Shown: positions 8,186 through 17,460, counted from the first letter of the stretch. The stretch: DNA of 64,000 nt from Gammaproteobacteria bacterium (GCA_016874235.1 VGUJ01000007.1:1-64000); one strand, 5' to 3'. Numbers and translations: made by a program. The notes: generated by a model from the sequence alone, not told the origin.

Positions 8186-10030
8186 TCAGCCCGACTCGGC
8201 CTCTCGCGAGGCCCGCTTGCGCTCGTGCTCCTTCAGGAAGCGCTTGCGCAGGCGGATCGACTCGGGGGTCACCTCGACGAGTTCGTCCTCGTTGATGAAC
8301 TCGACCGCATATTCGAGTGACAAAGGAATCGGCGGCGTCAGCAGTAATGCGTCGTCCTTGCCAGCCGCGCGCACGTTGGTGAGCTTCTTTTCTTTGATGG
8401 GGTTCACGACCAGATCGTTGTCACGGCTGTGAATGCCGATGATCATGCCCTCGTAAACCTTTGTACCGTGCTCTACGAAGAGGCGACCGCGCTCCTGCAG
8501 CGTAAAGAGGGCGTAGGCCACGGCCGTGCCTTCCTCGTTGCTGATGAGCACGCCGTTGTGGCGCTCGGGGATGTCACCCTTCACCACATCGTACCCATCA
8601 AAGATATGACTCATGAGGCCCGTACCGCGGGTCATGGTCATGAACTCACCCTGAAAGCCAATGAGTCCTCGCGCGGGGATGCGGTACTCCAGTCGTACGC
8701 GACCCTGACCGCGACCCGTGGGGTCGCCCTCGACGGTCATATCGAGCAACTCACCGCGTCGCGTGCCGAGTTCGGACATGACACCCCCCTGGTATCCCTC
8801 GTCAATATCGATGGTGAGGGCTTCGAAGGGCTCCTGCGTGACGCCATCGACGACGCGTTTCAAAACTTGCGGTTTGCCGACCGCGAGCTCATAACCTTCG
8901 CGCCGCATGTTCTCGATGAGTATGGTGAGGTGCAGTTCTCCGCGACCCGAGACGCGGAAAACATCGGCCTCGTTCGTGTCCTCGACTCGCAAGGCCACAT
9001 TGCTTTGCAGCTCGCGGTGCAAGCGATCGCGGATTTGCCGACTGGTGACGAACTTGCCTTCACGACCGGCCAGGGGAGAGGTATTCACTTGGAAGGTCAT
9101 CGAGAGCGTGGGTTCGTCGACCTTGATCGGCGGTAGGCCTTCGGCGTTTTCGATGTCGCACAGCGTGATGCCGATATTGACCTCGTCGATGCCGGTGACA
9201 GCGACGATATCGCCCGCCGACGCCTCGTTAACCGGGATGCGCTCGAGACCGCGGAAGCTCAGGATCTGTCCGATCTTGCCGCTACCACGCTCCTCATCGC
9301 CCCAGCGCAATGCGACATGACGACCCGACTTGATGGTTCCGCGTCGGATGCGGCCGATGCCGATGCGTCCGACATAGGGGTTGTAGTCGAGCTGAGAGAT
9401 TTGCAACTGCAGCGGGGCGTCGACCTCCGTCGGTGGTGCCGGCGCGTGGGCGAGGATGGCTTCATAGAGTGCCGTCATGTCCGTCGCAGGCTTTTCGAGA
9501 TCGGCCGTCGCCCAGCCTTGTAGCGCCGAGGCGTAAATGATGGGGAAGTCGAGCTGCGTGTCACTCGCGCCTAACTTGTCGAAGAGTTCGAAGGTTCGAT
9601 CGATGACCCAGTTGGCGCGCGCGCCAGGTCGATCCACTTTGTTAATGACCACGATGGCCTTGTGCCCGAGGGCGAGCGCCTTGCGGGTGACGAAACGCGT
9701 TTGGGGCATCGGGCCTTCCACGGCGTCGACGAGCAGCAGCACGGCATCGACCATAGAGAGTACGCGCTCCACTTCACCACCGAAGTCCGCGTGGCCCGGT
9801 GTGTCGACGATGTTGATCCGAGTACCCTGGTACTCAATCGCGCAGTTCTTGGCGAGGATGGTGATACCCCGTTCGCGCTCGAGGTCATTTGAATCCATGA
9901 CGCGTTCGGCCACGCGTTCGTGCGCCGCAAAGGTGCCCGATTGCTTGAGGAGACAGTCGACGAGGGTGGTCTTGCCGTGATCAACGTGGGCAATGATCGC
10001 GATGTTACGGATCGGACGTGCGGTGGACAT
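8186..10030 (-). CDS. typA: Ribosome-associated GTPase TypA/BipA
   Basis: Translational GTPase of the EF-G superfamily that associates with ribosomes and supports 50S assembly and growth under stress. The 614 residues match the family length. G-domain motifs are visible: P-loop [10 protein letters not shown] at 14-23, RERGITI near residue 53, DTPGHADFG near 77, NKVD near 131. Domains II and III and the C-terminal BipA-specific domain ([23 protein letters not shown]) follow. It is a single-gene unit, convergent with the DUF1295 gene and divergent from the cytochrome c' gene. Confidence 0.97.
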   Translation of the reverse strand: MSTARPIRNIAIIAHVDHGKTTLVDCLLKQSGTFAAHERVAERVMDSNDLERERGITILAKNCAIEYQGTRINIVDTPGHADFGGEVERVLSMVDAVLLLVDAVEGPMPQTRFVTRKALALGHKAIVVINKVDRPGARANWVIDRTFELFDKLGASDTQLDFPIIYASALQGWATADLEKPATDMTALYEAILAHAPAPPTEVDAPLQLQISQLDYNPYVGRIGIGRIRRGTIKSGRHVALRWGDEERGSGKIGQILSFRGLERIPVNEASAGDIVAVTGIDEVNIGITLCDIENAEGLPPIKVDEPTLSMTFQVNTSPLAGREGKFVTSRQIRDRLHRELQSNVALRVEDTNEADVFRVSGRGELHLTILIENMRREGYELAVGKPQVLKRVVDGVTQEPFEALTIDIDEGYQGGVMSELGTRRGELLDMTVEGDPTGRGQGRVRLEYRIPARGLIGFQGEFMTMTRGTGLMSHIFDGYDVVKGDIPERHNGVLISNEEGTAVAYALFTLQERGRLFVEHGTKVYEGMIIGIHSRDNDLVVNPIKEKKLTNVRAAGKDDALLLTPPIPLSLEYAVEFINEDELVEVTPESIRLRKRFLKEHERKRASREAESG

Positions 10031-10092
10031 GAGGGGTAGGGCGTGGTCGCGGCGGGTAAAAGGCCGCGGAGCGTACCAGAGCCGCGCTGTGG

Positions 10093-10123
10093 TTGCGACC
10101 GCGATACAGGTTCAGCGTAGAAT
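10093..10123 (+). promoter_or_regulatory. Possible sigma70 promoter for cytochrome c' gene
   Basis: TAGAAT at 10118-10123 resembles a -10 box; TTGCGA at 10093-10098 is a candidate -35 with a long 19-base spacer. A clear AGGAG precedes the ATG at 10146. Weak evidence, position-based. Confidence 0.3.
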
Positions 10124-10145
10124 CTGATTTTTATAGGAGAGACTC

Positions 10146-10616
10146 ATGACCCAGATTCGCAGGGTGTTCGCGCGTGTCGTGTTGGTTGCATCGGCGGTGG
10201 CTCTCGCGGGTTCCAGCGTGGCCTCCGCCCAGGATGCTCGGGCCGCTCAGCAAGTGAAGCTTCGTCAGTCGGCCTATACCGTGCTCGGAGCGCAGATGGG
10301 ACTCATGGCCGCACAGGCTTCGGGACGTGCGCCGTATGAGGCTAACACCTTTCGTATCGCCGCCGAGCGCGCGGCGTTCATCGCCAACTATGTGCCGGAG
10401 CTCTTCCCGACCGGCTCGATCACGCCCAGCAGTAAGGCGAAGCCCGAGCTTTGGCAGCAGCAGGCCGAGTTCCAACGCTTGATGCGCGACATGCAGTCGA
10501 AAACCGCGACGCTCGCGACCACAGCGCGTGGCGGCGATCTCGAGGCGATCAAGCCGGCGTTCGGAGCGGTTGGCGCAAGCTGCAAGGCCTGCCACGACAA
10601 GTACAAGGCCGACTAA
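10146..10616 (+). CDS. Cytochrome c' family protein
   Basis: Periplasmic four-helix-bundle cytochrome of class II (c'), 156 residues. A signal peptide covers about residues 1-29 with likely cleavage after ASA in SVASAQDA. The mature protein shows helices with conserved aromatic and charged residues and the haem attachment motif CKACHDKYK at the extreme C-terminus, as expected for class II. Such proteins bind nitric oxide or act in electron transfer; the sixth ligand cannot be judged here. Preceded by a good ribosome-binding site and followed after six bases by an alpha/beta hydrolase gene, probably by chance of packing rather than a shared pathway. Confidence 0.9.
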   Translation: MTQIRRVFARVVLVASAVALAGSSVASAQDARAAQQVKLRQSAYTVLGAQMGLMAAQASGRAPYEANTFRIAAERAAFIANYVPELFPTGSITPSSKAKPELWQQQAEFQRLMRDMQSKTATLATTARGGDLEAIKPAFGAVGASCKACHDKYKAD

Positions 10617-10622
10617 GATTCT

Positions 10623-11411
10623 TTGAGTATCGAAGGCAAGACCGATCGGGGCATTCATTACCGGGTGTCGGGGCGTAACCACGCTCCGGCCCTCGTGTTG
10701 CTTCACCCGCTTGGCGCGAGCAGCGGAACCTGGCAGCCCCAGCTTGCTGAGTTCGAGCGCTTTTTTCGGGTGGTTCTCGTCGACCTGCGTGGGCACGGCG
10801 GCTCTCAACTCAAAGAAGGCGCTCCGCGTGCCTGCACCGTCCAAGATTTGGCGGACGATGCGCTCGGTGTGCTCAATACCTTGGGTATCGATCGTGCCCA
10901 TTGGTGCGGGTTGTCGATCGGTGGCTTGATCGCGCTGCAGGTGGCGGTGATGGCGCCTCGTCGCGTGCTGCGTCTCGTGCTCGCCAATACGGCGGCGGTT
11001 TTTTCGCCCTCGTCCATGTGGGATGAGCGCATCGAGACTGCGCGTACGCAGGGGCTCGCCCCGCTGTTGGCCGCGATTCCCGAGCGCTGGTTTTCGGCCG
11101 GCTTTCGGGAGCGTGAGCCGGAGGTCGTCGAGCGCATCAAACGCCTTTTGGCCGATACGCAAGTTCAGGGCTATATCGAGGCGTGCTCGGCCCTGCGTGA
11201 GGTCGATCTGCGAGCCCGACTCAGCGATGTGCAGGCGCCGACGCTCGTCATCAGTAGCGCTCAAGATCTCTCCCCGTCGATCGAGCGGGCCGAGGAGCTG
11301 GCAGAAGGTATTTCGGGTGCGGATCTGCTCGTGCTCGATGCGGCGCATCTCTCCAATGTCGAACAGTCGACCGAGTTCACCACGGCCGTCGTCGACTTTT
11401 TGCGCGATTGA
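10623..11411 (+). CDS. Alpha/beta hydrolase, 3-oxoadipate enol-lactonase-like
   Basis: Cytosolic alpha/beta hydrolase of 262 residues, closest in organisation to 3-oxoadipate enol-lactonase (PcaD), which opens the enol-lactone in the beta-ketoadipate route. It shows LLHPLGASSGTW (oxyanion region), DLRGHGGS, nucleophile elbow GLSIGG, the acid in SAQDLS and the catalytic His in DAAHLSN. The start is TTG with no clear ribosome-binding site; the first strand IHYRVSG requires a start close to here. No other pca genes are present, so a different ester or lactone substrate is possible. The NUDIX gene begins eight bases after its stop. Confidence 0.8.
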   Translation: MSIEGKTDRGIHYRVSGRNHAPALVLLHPLGASSGTWQPQLAEFERFFRVVLVDLRGHGGSQLKEGAPRACTVQDLADDALGVLNTLGIDRAHWCGLSIGGLIALQVAVMAPRRVLRLVLANTAAVFSPSSMWDERIETARTQGLAPLLAAIPERWFSAGFREREPEVVERIKRLLADTQVQGYIEACSALREVDLRARLSDVQAPTLVISSAQDLSPSIERAEELAEGISGADLLVLDAAHLSNVEQSTEFTTAVVDFLRD

Positions 11412-11418
11412 TCTCAGC

Positions 11419-12186
11419 GTGACAGCCGATCTTTCCGGCTCTTACCTTCCGTTCTGGATCGGCGGCGCCATACGGGGTCGCTTGCGGCGCGATGTCGCGC
11501 AGGCCCTGTCTGATTTCGAGGGCATTGAGGTGGCCGATATCGGTCTCAAGCTTCGCGAAAGAGGGTCATCGAGATCGGGACGTAGTCGGGCGTTACAAGC
11601 ACTTGCCGTTCACTTGCGAAAACTCGGGTTTATCGCGGATTGGCGTAATGAGCTGTCGGCGTTACTCGATGACTCGGGCGTCGAGATCGCTCGCTGCGAG
11701 CGTGGTGCGTTTCGATCGCTCGGTTTGCAAAATCGTGCGGTGCATGTGAATGGCTATCGTGCCGATGGCCGCGTCTGGGTGGCGAGGCGTAGCGATCTCA
11801 AGCGCGCAGACCCTGGCAAACTCGACAATCTTGCGGCCGGCGGCGTGTCAGCCGGTGAATCCCCGCGCCGCACGGCGCTCCGCGAAGCGTGGGAGGAGGC
11901 GGGCGTACCCGCCAGTCTCGCGCGTCGCGTCGATTTTCCAGGCATGGTGATTCGTAGCTTGCGCGAAACGACTTTCGGTGTGCACGATGAGCTGGTCATC
12001 GTCGCCGATCTCGATCTCCCCCAAGACTTCGAGCCTGCAGGGCGTGACGGTGAGGTCAGCGAATTTCTGTGTCTTTCGGCGAGTGCGGCCGAGAGCGCAC
12101 TCGATCGGGGAGAGTTTACGGTCGAGGCGGCGCTCGCGTTGCGGGAGTCTCTTGAGCGGCGAGGCTTTTCAAGGCATCGCCCGTGA
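11419..12186 (+). CDS. DUF4743-NUDIX hydrolase
   Basis: NUDIX hydrolase of 255 residues starting at a GTG; the longer ORF in the track begins inside the previous gene in another frame. The first 110 residues resemble the DUF4743 domain that precedes NUDIX in thiamine-pyrophosphate-related enzymes of fungi and plants (LPFWIGGAIRGRLRRDVAQAL). The complete NUDIX box GGVSAGESPRRTALREAWEEAGV lies near residues 142-164 and fits GX5EX7REUXEEXGU. The predicted reaction is hydrolysis of a nucleoside-diphosphate-linked or thiamine-type pyrophosphate. The 3' end overlaps the convergent GNAT gene by 71 bases. Confidence 0.85.
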   Translation: MTADLSGSYLPFWIGGAIRGRLRRDVAQALSDFEGIEVADIGLKLRERGSSRSGRSRALQALAVHLRKLGFIADWRNELSALLDDSGVEIARCERGAFRSLGLQNRAVHVNGYRADGRVWVARRSDLKRADPGKLDNLAAGGVSAGESPRRTALREAWEEAGVPASLARRVDFPGMVIRSLRETTFGVHDELVIVADLDLPQDFEPAGRDGEVSEFLCLSASAAESALDRGEFTVEAALALRESLERRGFSRHRP

Positions 12187-12664
12187 CGCGATGGGGCATC
12201 CATTCGGTGAGGCCCTGCGCTCCGAGTGATTCATAAAACTTCCGAGCGGGCGTGTTCCAGTCGAGGACAGACCACTCGAGACGAGCGAGGTTTTCTTTGA
12301 CGCAGCGACTGGCAAGGTTCACGAGCAATGCCTTACCAATGCCGCGACCGCGCCGCGTGGGACGTACGTAAAGGTCTTCTAGATAAATGCCGTGCCGTCC
12401 ACGGAAGGTGGAGTAGTTGTAGAACCAGAGTGCGAACCCTGCAATCGTGGTGCTGCTGCTTTCGGTCCACTCGGCGACGTCGGCAAACACCTTCGCCGAA
12501 AACTCATCCGCCTGAGGCTGGACGAGCGGGCCGAAGAGGGCGGCCTCGAGTGACGAGGCGGTCGCGTCGACCTGATCGAGCAGTTTTTCGTAGTCGGCAA
12601 GCTCGCGGATGAGTTCGAGTAAGGCGTGGCAGTCGTCTCGGCGCGCAGGGCGAAGGGTGAGCAT
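12116..12664 (-). CDS. GNAT-family N-acetyltransferase
   Basis: Acetyl-CoA-dependent N-acetyltransferase of 182 residues. The start at 12664 (MLTLRPARRDDCHALLELI) is chosen over the upstream ATG at 12703 because GGAGG lies five bases before it and the fold begins there. Acetyl-CoA binding motif A is seen as DLYVRPTRRGRGIGKALL; the C-terminal WSVLDWNTPARKFYESLGA is the usual motif B, and the overall pattern resembles spermidine/diamine acetyltransferase-like members. Substrate unknown. Its last 71 bases are antisense to the NUDIX gene, and it diverges from the SDR gene across 53 bases. Confidence 0.87.
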   Translation of the reverse strand: MLTLRPARRDDCHALLELIRELADYEKLLDQVDATASSLEAALFGPLVQPQADEFSAKVFADVAEWTESSSTTIAGFALWFYNYSTFRGRHGIYLEDLYVRPTRRGRGIGKALLVNLASRCVKENLARLEWSVLDWNTPARKFYESLGAQGLTEWMPHRVTGDALKSLAAQETPATRAPPRP

Positions 12665-12675
12665 GGAACCTCCGG

Positions 12676-12681
12676 TATACT
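12676..12681 (+). promoter_or_regulatory. Possible -10 box of the SDR gene
   Basis: TATACT fits a sigma70 -10 element; no good -35 is visible at the matching distance. A GGGAG ribosome-binding site follows, seven bases before the ATG at 12718. Confidence 0.3.
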
Positions 12682-12717
12682 TCGGCATTCTCGCACGAGG
12701 CATTCAGGGAGTTCGAC

Positions 12718-13479
12718 ATGCAGGTCAAAGGCAAGACGGTCATCATCACGGGCGGCGGTCGCGGCATCGGTCGCGAAATGGCCAAAGCCTTCGCTGAGCG
12801 CGGCGCGAATCTCGCGCTCTTCGACCTCAACCAGACTGATCTCGATGAGACCGCCCGCCAGTGCGCAGCCCATGGCGTGAAGGCACACGGCTACATCGTC
12901 AACGTGACGCAGGAGGCGGCTGTCGCCGCAGGCATGGATGCGGTCGCCGCCGATTTCGGCGGTATCGACGTGCTGATCAACAATGCCGGCATCGTGAAGG
13001 ACGGCCTGCTCATCAAAGCCAAAGACGGTGCGGTGACAGGCAAGATGACGCTTGATCAATGGCAGGCCGTCATCGACATCAACCTCACGGGCGTTTTTCT
13101 GTGTGGTCGCGAAGCAGCCGAGCGCATGATCAAGCGCGGCCAGGGTGGCGTGATCATCAACATCTCGAGTGTCTCGCGTCACGGTAATCCGGGACAGACG
13201 AACTACTCAGCCACCAAGGCGGGCGTCGCAGCGATGGCCGAAGTGTGGGCCAAAGAATTGGCGCGTTACGGGATCCGGACGGGTTCGATCGCCCCGGGCT
13301 ATACGCGTACCGATATCCTCGCGGCTATGAGACCGGAAATTCTCGAGAAGTTGACGGCGCAGGTGCCTCTGCGTCGTCTCGGCGAAGCGGGCGAGATCGC
13401 CCATGCGGCGATCTTCATCGTCGAGAACGATTTCTTCACGGGGCGCTGCATCGATGTCGACGGGGGGATGAGAATCTGA
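12718..13479 (+). CDS. SDR-family oxidoreductase (FabG-like)
   Basis: Classical short-chain dehydrogenase/reductase of 253 residues, NAD(P)H-dependent. The nucleotide-binding GGGRGIG is near residue 13, NNAG near 89, catalytic Ser in INISSVSRHG, and YSATK gives the catalytic Tyr and Lys near residues 161-165. The C-terminus DFFTGRCIDVDGGMRI is typical of beta-ketoacyl reductase-like SDRs. An insert around residue 100 (KAKDGAVTGKMTLDQW) is longer than in housekeeping FabG, so a secondary-metabolism or degradation role is more likely. It is transcribed alone and converges on the HAD phosphatase gene. Confidence 0.9.
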   Translation: MQVKGKTVIITGGGRGIGREMAKAFAERGANLALFDLNQTDLDETARQCAAHGVKAHGYIVNVTQEAAVAAGMDAVAADFGGIDVLINNAGIVKDGLLIKAKDGAVTGKMTLDQWQAVIDINLTGVFLCGREAAERMIKRGQGGVIINISSVSRHGNPGQTNYSATKAGVAAMAEVWAKELARYGIRTGSIAPGYTRTDILAAMRPEILEKLTAQVPLRRLGEAGEIAHAAIFIVENDFFTGRCIDVDGGMRI

Positions 13480-13496
13480 ACCCGCGCGGGGTGTCG

Positions 13497-14129
13497 TCAG
13501 GCTCCGCGAGCGAGGTGAAGTAAATCCTCGGGTGTTCGCAGCCCATCGGGGCCCGCGGCCCCGTAGCCCCAGGCCGCCGAAAAAAATCGCAGGCCGTTGC
13601 CGAGAGCGGCGCTGCGATCTTCGGCTGAATCCCCCACCATCCAGGTCCGCGACGACGTCAGCGACTCGCGCTCCATCACTTCACGTACGAGTGCGGTCTT
13701 GTGCGGCGAGACAGGTTCGAGCGCATCGAGCGCGTAGATACCTTTAAACCATCGGGTCCAACCGAGATGATCGAGGATCAATCTCGTCGGTGCGATGCGT
13801 TTGTTCGTGACGATATGCAACGAGATTCGATGATCGACGAGCGCCTCGAGCATGGCGTGGACGCCGGGATACACCTCGGTCTGACGATAGCCACCACCGT
13901 CGTAAGCCTCGCGGTAAGCAGAGGCGAGCTGGGTGATGACGGCAGGATCCTCCGTACCCGCGAGTGTCGCGAGGGTCTTGGGTAGCGGGGGGCCGATGAG
14001 GCTCGGCGAGAGGGGGACTGCAGGCCGCAGACCCTCACGCGCAAGGGCGAGTTCGAATCCTGCGAGGATGCTTCGGGCAGAGTCGATCAGTGTGCCGTCG
14101 AAGTCGAAAAGGATCGCTCGCGGACTCAT
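13497..14129 (-). CDS. HAD-superfamily phosphatase, phosphoglycolate phosphatase-like
   Basis: Haloacid-dehalogenase-type phosphatase of about 210 residues. Motif I FDFDGTLIDS is at residues 6-15, motif II is the threonine in HIVTNK, and motif III/IV is seen in WMVGDSAEDRSAA. The helical cap between motifs I and II places it with phosphoglycolate phosphatases and PpaX-like enzymes; substrate not determinable. The ATG at 14129 is favoured; the track uses a TTG at 14144 that overlaps the upstream ABC transporter stop by four bases. It probably shares a transcript with that transporter. Confidence 0.86.
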   Translation of the reverse strand: MSPRAILFDFDGTLIDSARSILAGFELALAREGLRPAVPLSPSLIGPPLPKTLATLAGTEDPAVITQLASAYREAYDGGGYRQTEVYPGVHAMLEALVDHRISLHIVTNKRIAPTRLILDHLGWTRWFKGIYALDALEPVSPHKTALVREVMERESLTSSRTWMVGDSAEDRSAALGNGLRFFSAAWGYGAAGPDGLRTPEDLLHLARGA

Positions 14130-14140
14130 GGTGTATGCAC

Positions 14141-15925
14141 TCAAGCGGTGAACTGCAGTGCGGCGAGCCGCGCATAAAGCGGATTCGAGGCGATCAACTC
14201 TTCATGACTGCCCGTCGCGATGATGCGCCCGTGGTCCATTACGATGATGCGATTGGCTTTGAGCACCGTCGCGAGACGATGCGCGATGATGATCGTCGTG
14301 CGCGTCACCATGAGTTGCTCGAGCGCTTGCTGCACCACGCGTTCGCTTTCCGCATCGAGCGCGCTCGTGGCTTCATCGAGTAGCAGCAGCGGAGGATTCT
14401 TCAAAATGGCCCGCGCGATGGCGATGCGTTGCCGTTGGCCACCGGAGAGACGGGTGCCGCGCTCGCCGAGGAAGGTTTCGTAACCCTCTGGTAGCGCGCG
14501 GATGAACCCATCTGCCGCAGCGGCCCGCGCTGCAGCCTCGACTTCCTCGTCCGTGGCATCGGGCCGACCGTAGCGAATGTTTTCGCGTGCGCTCGTACCA
14601 AACAACACAGTGTCTTGGGGGACGAGACCGATGCGCTGGCGAACGGCCAACGGATCCGCCTCTGCAATATGGACGCCGTCGAGTAATACGCGGCCCGACT
14701 GTGGGTCGTAAAACCGCAGCAGCAATTGGAAGGTCGTGCTCTTGCCAGCGCCAGAGGGGCCCACAAAGGCGACGGTTTCGCCGGGTGCGATATCCATCGA
14801 GAATCCATCGAGCGCGGGTGTCTCAGATCGCGAGGGATAGTGGAAGCGCACGTTCTCGAAACGGACATGCCCCGCTTTAACGCCAGATTGCAGTGCGGGC
14901 ATCGGCAGGGCGTTGGGCGGGGCGATGATCGCCGGTGTCGCCTGCTGCAACTCGACCAGTCGCTCCATGGCGCCCGCTGCGCGCTGGACTTCGCTCCACA
15001 TCTCGCTCAGCGAGGCGGCAGCGACTCCGGCGTACACGGCGAAGAGCAGGAACTGCACGAGTTCTCCGCCCGTCATTTCTTTGGAAAGCACCTGATGCGC
15101 ACCGAACCACAGCACGATCGTGATGGCGGCGACGACGAGCGTGGTCGAGAGCGCTGTGATCCAGGCCCGTACCCGCGTACGCACGATGGCGACCTGGAAA
15201 CTTTCTTCGACGGCAGCATCGTAGCGACGCGTATTGAGGGACTCGAGCGTGAAGGCCTGTACGGTTTGGATGGCGTTCAGGGTTTCTCCGGCGAGTCCGC
15301 TGGTGTCGGCGATACGATCCTGCGAGGAGCGCGACAACTTGCGCAGCTTTCGACCGAGAGAGATCACCGGGACGATGACCGCTGGCATGGCGATGAGCAT
15401 GAGCCCCAGCAGCTTGAAGCTCGTGACCGCCATCATGACGATGGCGCCGATCAGATTGATGGTTGATCGCAGGGCGATCGAAATACCGGCACCGGAGATC
15501 GACTGCACCAACGTCGTGTCAGTGGTGAGGCGCGAGAGTACTTCGCCGGTGCGTGTCACTTCAAAGAATTGCGGATCCATGCGGATCACATTGCGATACA
15601 CGGCCTCTCGCACGTCCGCGACGACACGCTCGCCGAGCCAGGTGACGAGATAAAAACGCATCGCTGCGAACGCGCCGAACAGCACGGCGACGCCCAAGAA
15701 GGCGATGAAGTAGATATTGACCGTCTCGGAATTACCCGCGCTCATGCCTTTGTCGACGAGCTGCGAGAGCGCGACGGGCAGGGCAAGCATGGAGCCCGAA
15801 GCGAGCAGCAGCGCCACCATGGCCCAAGCGAGCACACGCCGATAGGGTTTGAGATAGGGCCAGAGCGCGGCGAGGGGGCGAACGGACTTTGCCTTGGGGC
15901 GCTCGGACGCGGAGGAATCAGCCAT
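14141..15925 (-). CDS. ABC exporter, MsbA-like half transporter
   Basis: Fused permease-ATPase half transporter (594 residues) expected to work as a homodimer in the inner membrane. Six transmembrane segments occupy about residues 25-320 and the ATPase the rest: Walker A GPSGAGKST near residue 393, signature LSGGQRQR near 495, Walker B LLLLDEATSALDAE and the H-loop in IIAHRLATV. The arrangement resembles lipid or multidrug exporters (MsbA, LmrA type). Nothing in the neighbourhood is clearly lipid A-related, so the substrate is left open. The downstream phosphatase overlaps its stop if its TTG start is used. Confidence 0.92.
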   Translation of the reverse strand: MADSSASERPKAKSVRPLAALWPYLKPYRRVLAWAMVALLLASGSMLALPVALSQLVDKGMSAGNSETVNIYFIAFLGVAVLFGAFAAMRFYLVTWLGERVVADVREAVYRNVIRMDPQFFEVTRTGEVLSRLTTDTTLVQSISGAGISIALRSTINLIGAIVMMAVTSFKLLGLMLIAMPAVIVPVISLGRKLRKLSRSSQDRIADTSGLAGETLNAIQTVQAFTLESLNTRRYDAAVEESFQVAIVRTRVRAWITALSTTLVVAAITIVLWFGAHQVLSKEMTGGELVQFLLFAVYAGVAAASLSEMWSEVQRAAGAMERLVELQQATPAIIAPPNALPMPALQSGVKAGHVRFENVRFHYPSRSETPALDGFSMDIAPGETVAFVGPSGAGKSTTFQLLLRFYDPQSGRVLLDGVHIAEADPLAVRQRIGLVPQDTVLFGTSARENIRYGRPDATDEEVEAAARAAAADGFIRALPEGYETFLGERGTRLSGGQRQRIAIARAILKNPPLLLLDEATSALDAESERVVQQALEQLMVTRTTIIIAHRLATVLKANRIIVMDHGRIIATGSHEELIASNPLYARLAALQFTA

Positions 15926-15969
15926 CGGACGATTGTAGCGCGGTGGTCATCCGTGCGGCGCGCGACGGG

Positions 15970-17046
15970 TTACCTCAGCCGCAGGATGAGCTTGCCCGTG
16001 GTGCGACCGGATTGGATCGCCTCGAGCGCATCGAGTGCGCGATCGAACGGGAAACTCTCACCGATATGCGGTCGCTCGGGGATGAGTTCGAGCGTCGCAC
16101 GCATCGACTCCGGCAGTCGTGAGGCCTGTTCCCAAAGCCAGATCAGATTGAACGCGAGCATGCCTCGGTTGAGCGGAATCATGGCGAGAGGATCGAGACG
16201 AGGTCGTCTGAGGTAGTGCCACGCGAGTCGCAGGACGTTGGGTCGCTTACCCGTACCCATGAAGTCCGCTGCGCCATAGAGAACGTAGCGACCCTCCGGC
16301 GCGAGTCGGTCAAACGCGACACGAAAGCCCTCGCCGTAGACCGCATCGAGCACGAGATCGAATCCACCATGACCATAGTGCGCGAGCGCCGTATCGAGAT
16401 CTCGACCGAGAGCGGGGCTGCGGATCACGACCGTTGCGGGGTCGAGCGCGAAACGTTTGATGAGCCAGTCGCGCTTGTCGGCCCGGCCGACGACCGCGAT
16501 CGGTCTTGCCTGAAGATGACGCAGAGCATGCAAGGCGTTGAGGCCGACACCGCCCGCGGCCGATTGAACGAGGACGACGCTGCCGGCTCTGGCAGCGCCC
16601 AGTGGTACGAGTCCGTACCAGGCCGTCAGCGCCTGCACGGGATAGGCCGCAGCCTCCTCGAGGGTCCAACCGTCTGGAACCGGCCAGAGCGTGCGGGCGT
16701 CGACATTGACGTGCGAGGCGTAGCCGCCGAATCGCGTGAGCACGATGACCGCGTCGCCCTCACGCCAGCCGCTTACGCCGGCGCCGATCCGCCGAATACG
16801 GCCCGCGCATTCGAGGCCGGGAATAAAACTCCCTTTCGGCGTCGCGGAATAGAGGCCGAGACAGGCGAAGACATCGGCGAAATTCACGCCGACGGCTTGG
16901 ACCTCAACTTGGACTTCGCCGGTGGCGGGTGCCGCCAAAGGCTCTTCGACCCGCGAGAGCGCTGAGAGTGAACCGGCTTTGGGGATGCGCCAAACCTGGC
17001 GCGTCAAAAAATTAGTCGTGGACTCAGCGGGTCGTGGTGCGGTCAT
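15970..17046 (-). CDS. Zinc-type alcohol dehydrogenase family quinone oxidoreductase
   Basis: NADPH-dependent medium-chain reductase of the quinone oxidoreductase group, 358 residues. The start at 17046 (MTAPRPAES) is preferred; the 461-residue version in the track runs through the AraC gene in another frame. The GroES-like domain contains VGVNFADVFACLGLYS and the Rossmann fold starts at VLVQSAAGGVGLNALHAL. Zinc-binding cysteines are absent, as in QOR and in synaptic vesicle VAT-1-like reductases, which it resembles. The start lies within the last 23 bases of the AraC-type gene, so both are co-transcribed, and the regulator may control this enzyme. Confidence 0.87.
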   Translation of the reverse strand: MTAPRPAESTTNFLTRQVWRIPKAGSLSALSRVEEPLAAPATGEVQVEVQAVGVNFADVFACLGLYSATPKGSFIPGLECAGRIRRIGAGVSGWREGDAVIVLTRFGGYASHVNVDARTLWPVPDGWTLEEAAAYPVQALTAWYGLVPLGAARAGSVVLVQSAAGGVGLNALHALRHLQARPIAVVGRADKRDWLIKRFALDPATVVIRSPALGRDLDTALAHYGHGGFDLVLDAVYGEGFRVAFDRLAPEGRYVLYGAADFMGTGKRPNVLRLAWHYLRRPRLDPLAMIPLNRGMLAFNLIWLWEQASRLPESMRATLELIPERPHIGESFPFDRALDALEAIQSGRTTGKLILRLR

Positions 17047-17455
17047 GCGCCCGAGCATACTGCGAGGGCAGCACCCCGGTGTAGCGCCTGAACATCCGAG
17101 CAAAGTAAGAACCGTCGTGGAAGCCGACGGCAAAAGCGATCTCGGTGACGGGCACCTTGCCCTCTTGCAAACGGTGACAGGCGGCGATGATGCGGTAGCG
17201 GAGCAGATACTCTCGGAAGGTGATTCCGTAAACGGCGTGAAAGCAGCGACTGAATTGGAATCGACTGAGTCCGCAATACGTGGCGATGAGATTGGCCGAA
17301 AACTTCTCGTGGTAGTGATCGCGGACGAAGTCGACGGCCCGAAGGACCCCGACATGCGAGGGGGCGAGACCGGCGGCCGCGCGCTCCACGTCCTTTGACA
17401 GGGGCAGTGTGACCGCTCGTAGCGAGCCCCCGGTACTCATGTCTTCAACCTTCAT
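17024..17455 (-). CDS. Stand-alone AraC-type DNA-binding protein
   Basis: Transcriptional regulator of about 143 residues consisting almost only of the AraC/XylS double helix-turn-helix domain. Helix-turn-helix 1 is in LIATYCGLSRFQFSRCFHAVYG and helix-turn-helix 2 in VTEIAFAVGFHDGSYFARMFRRYTG. No ligand-binding domain is present, so sensing is either by another protein or the level of the regulator itself. Starts at 17455 or 17440 are possible; the track start at 17530 adds a segment with no family similarity. An inverted repeat lies immediately upstream. The quinone oxidoreductase gene overlaps its 3' end. Confidence 0.85.
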   Translation of the reverse strand: MKVEDMSTGGSLRAVTLPLSKDVERAAAGLAPSHVGVLRAVDFVRDHYHEKFSANLIATYCGLSRFQFSRCFHAVYGITFREYLLRYRIIAACHRLQEGKVPVTEIAFAVGFHDGSYFARMFRRYTGVLPSQYARAHDRTTTR

Positions 17456-17460
17456 GGAAC

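Noticed and set aside
10131-11348. 405-residue minus-strand ORF
   Set aside because: Antisense to cytochrome c' and the hydrolase genes, both of which have clear motifs.
15970-17355. 461-residue ORF for the quinone oxidoreductase
   Set aside because: The first 103 residues are low-complexity shadow of the AraC-type gene; the family N-terminus begins at 17046.
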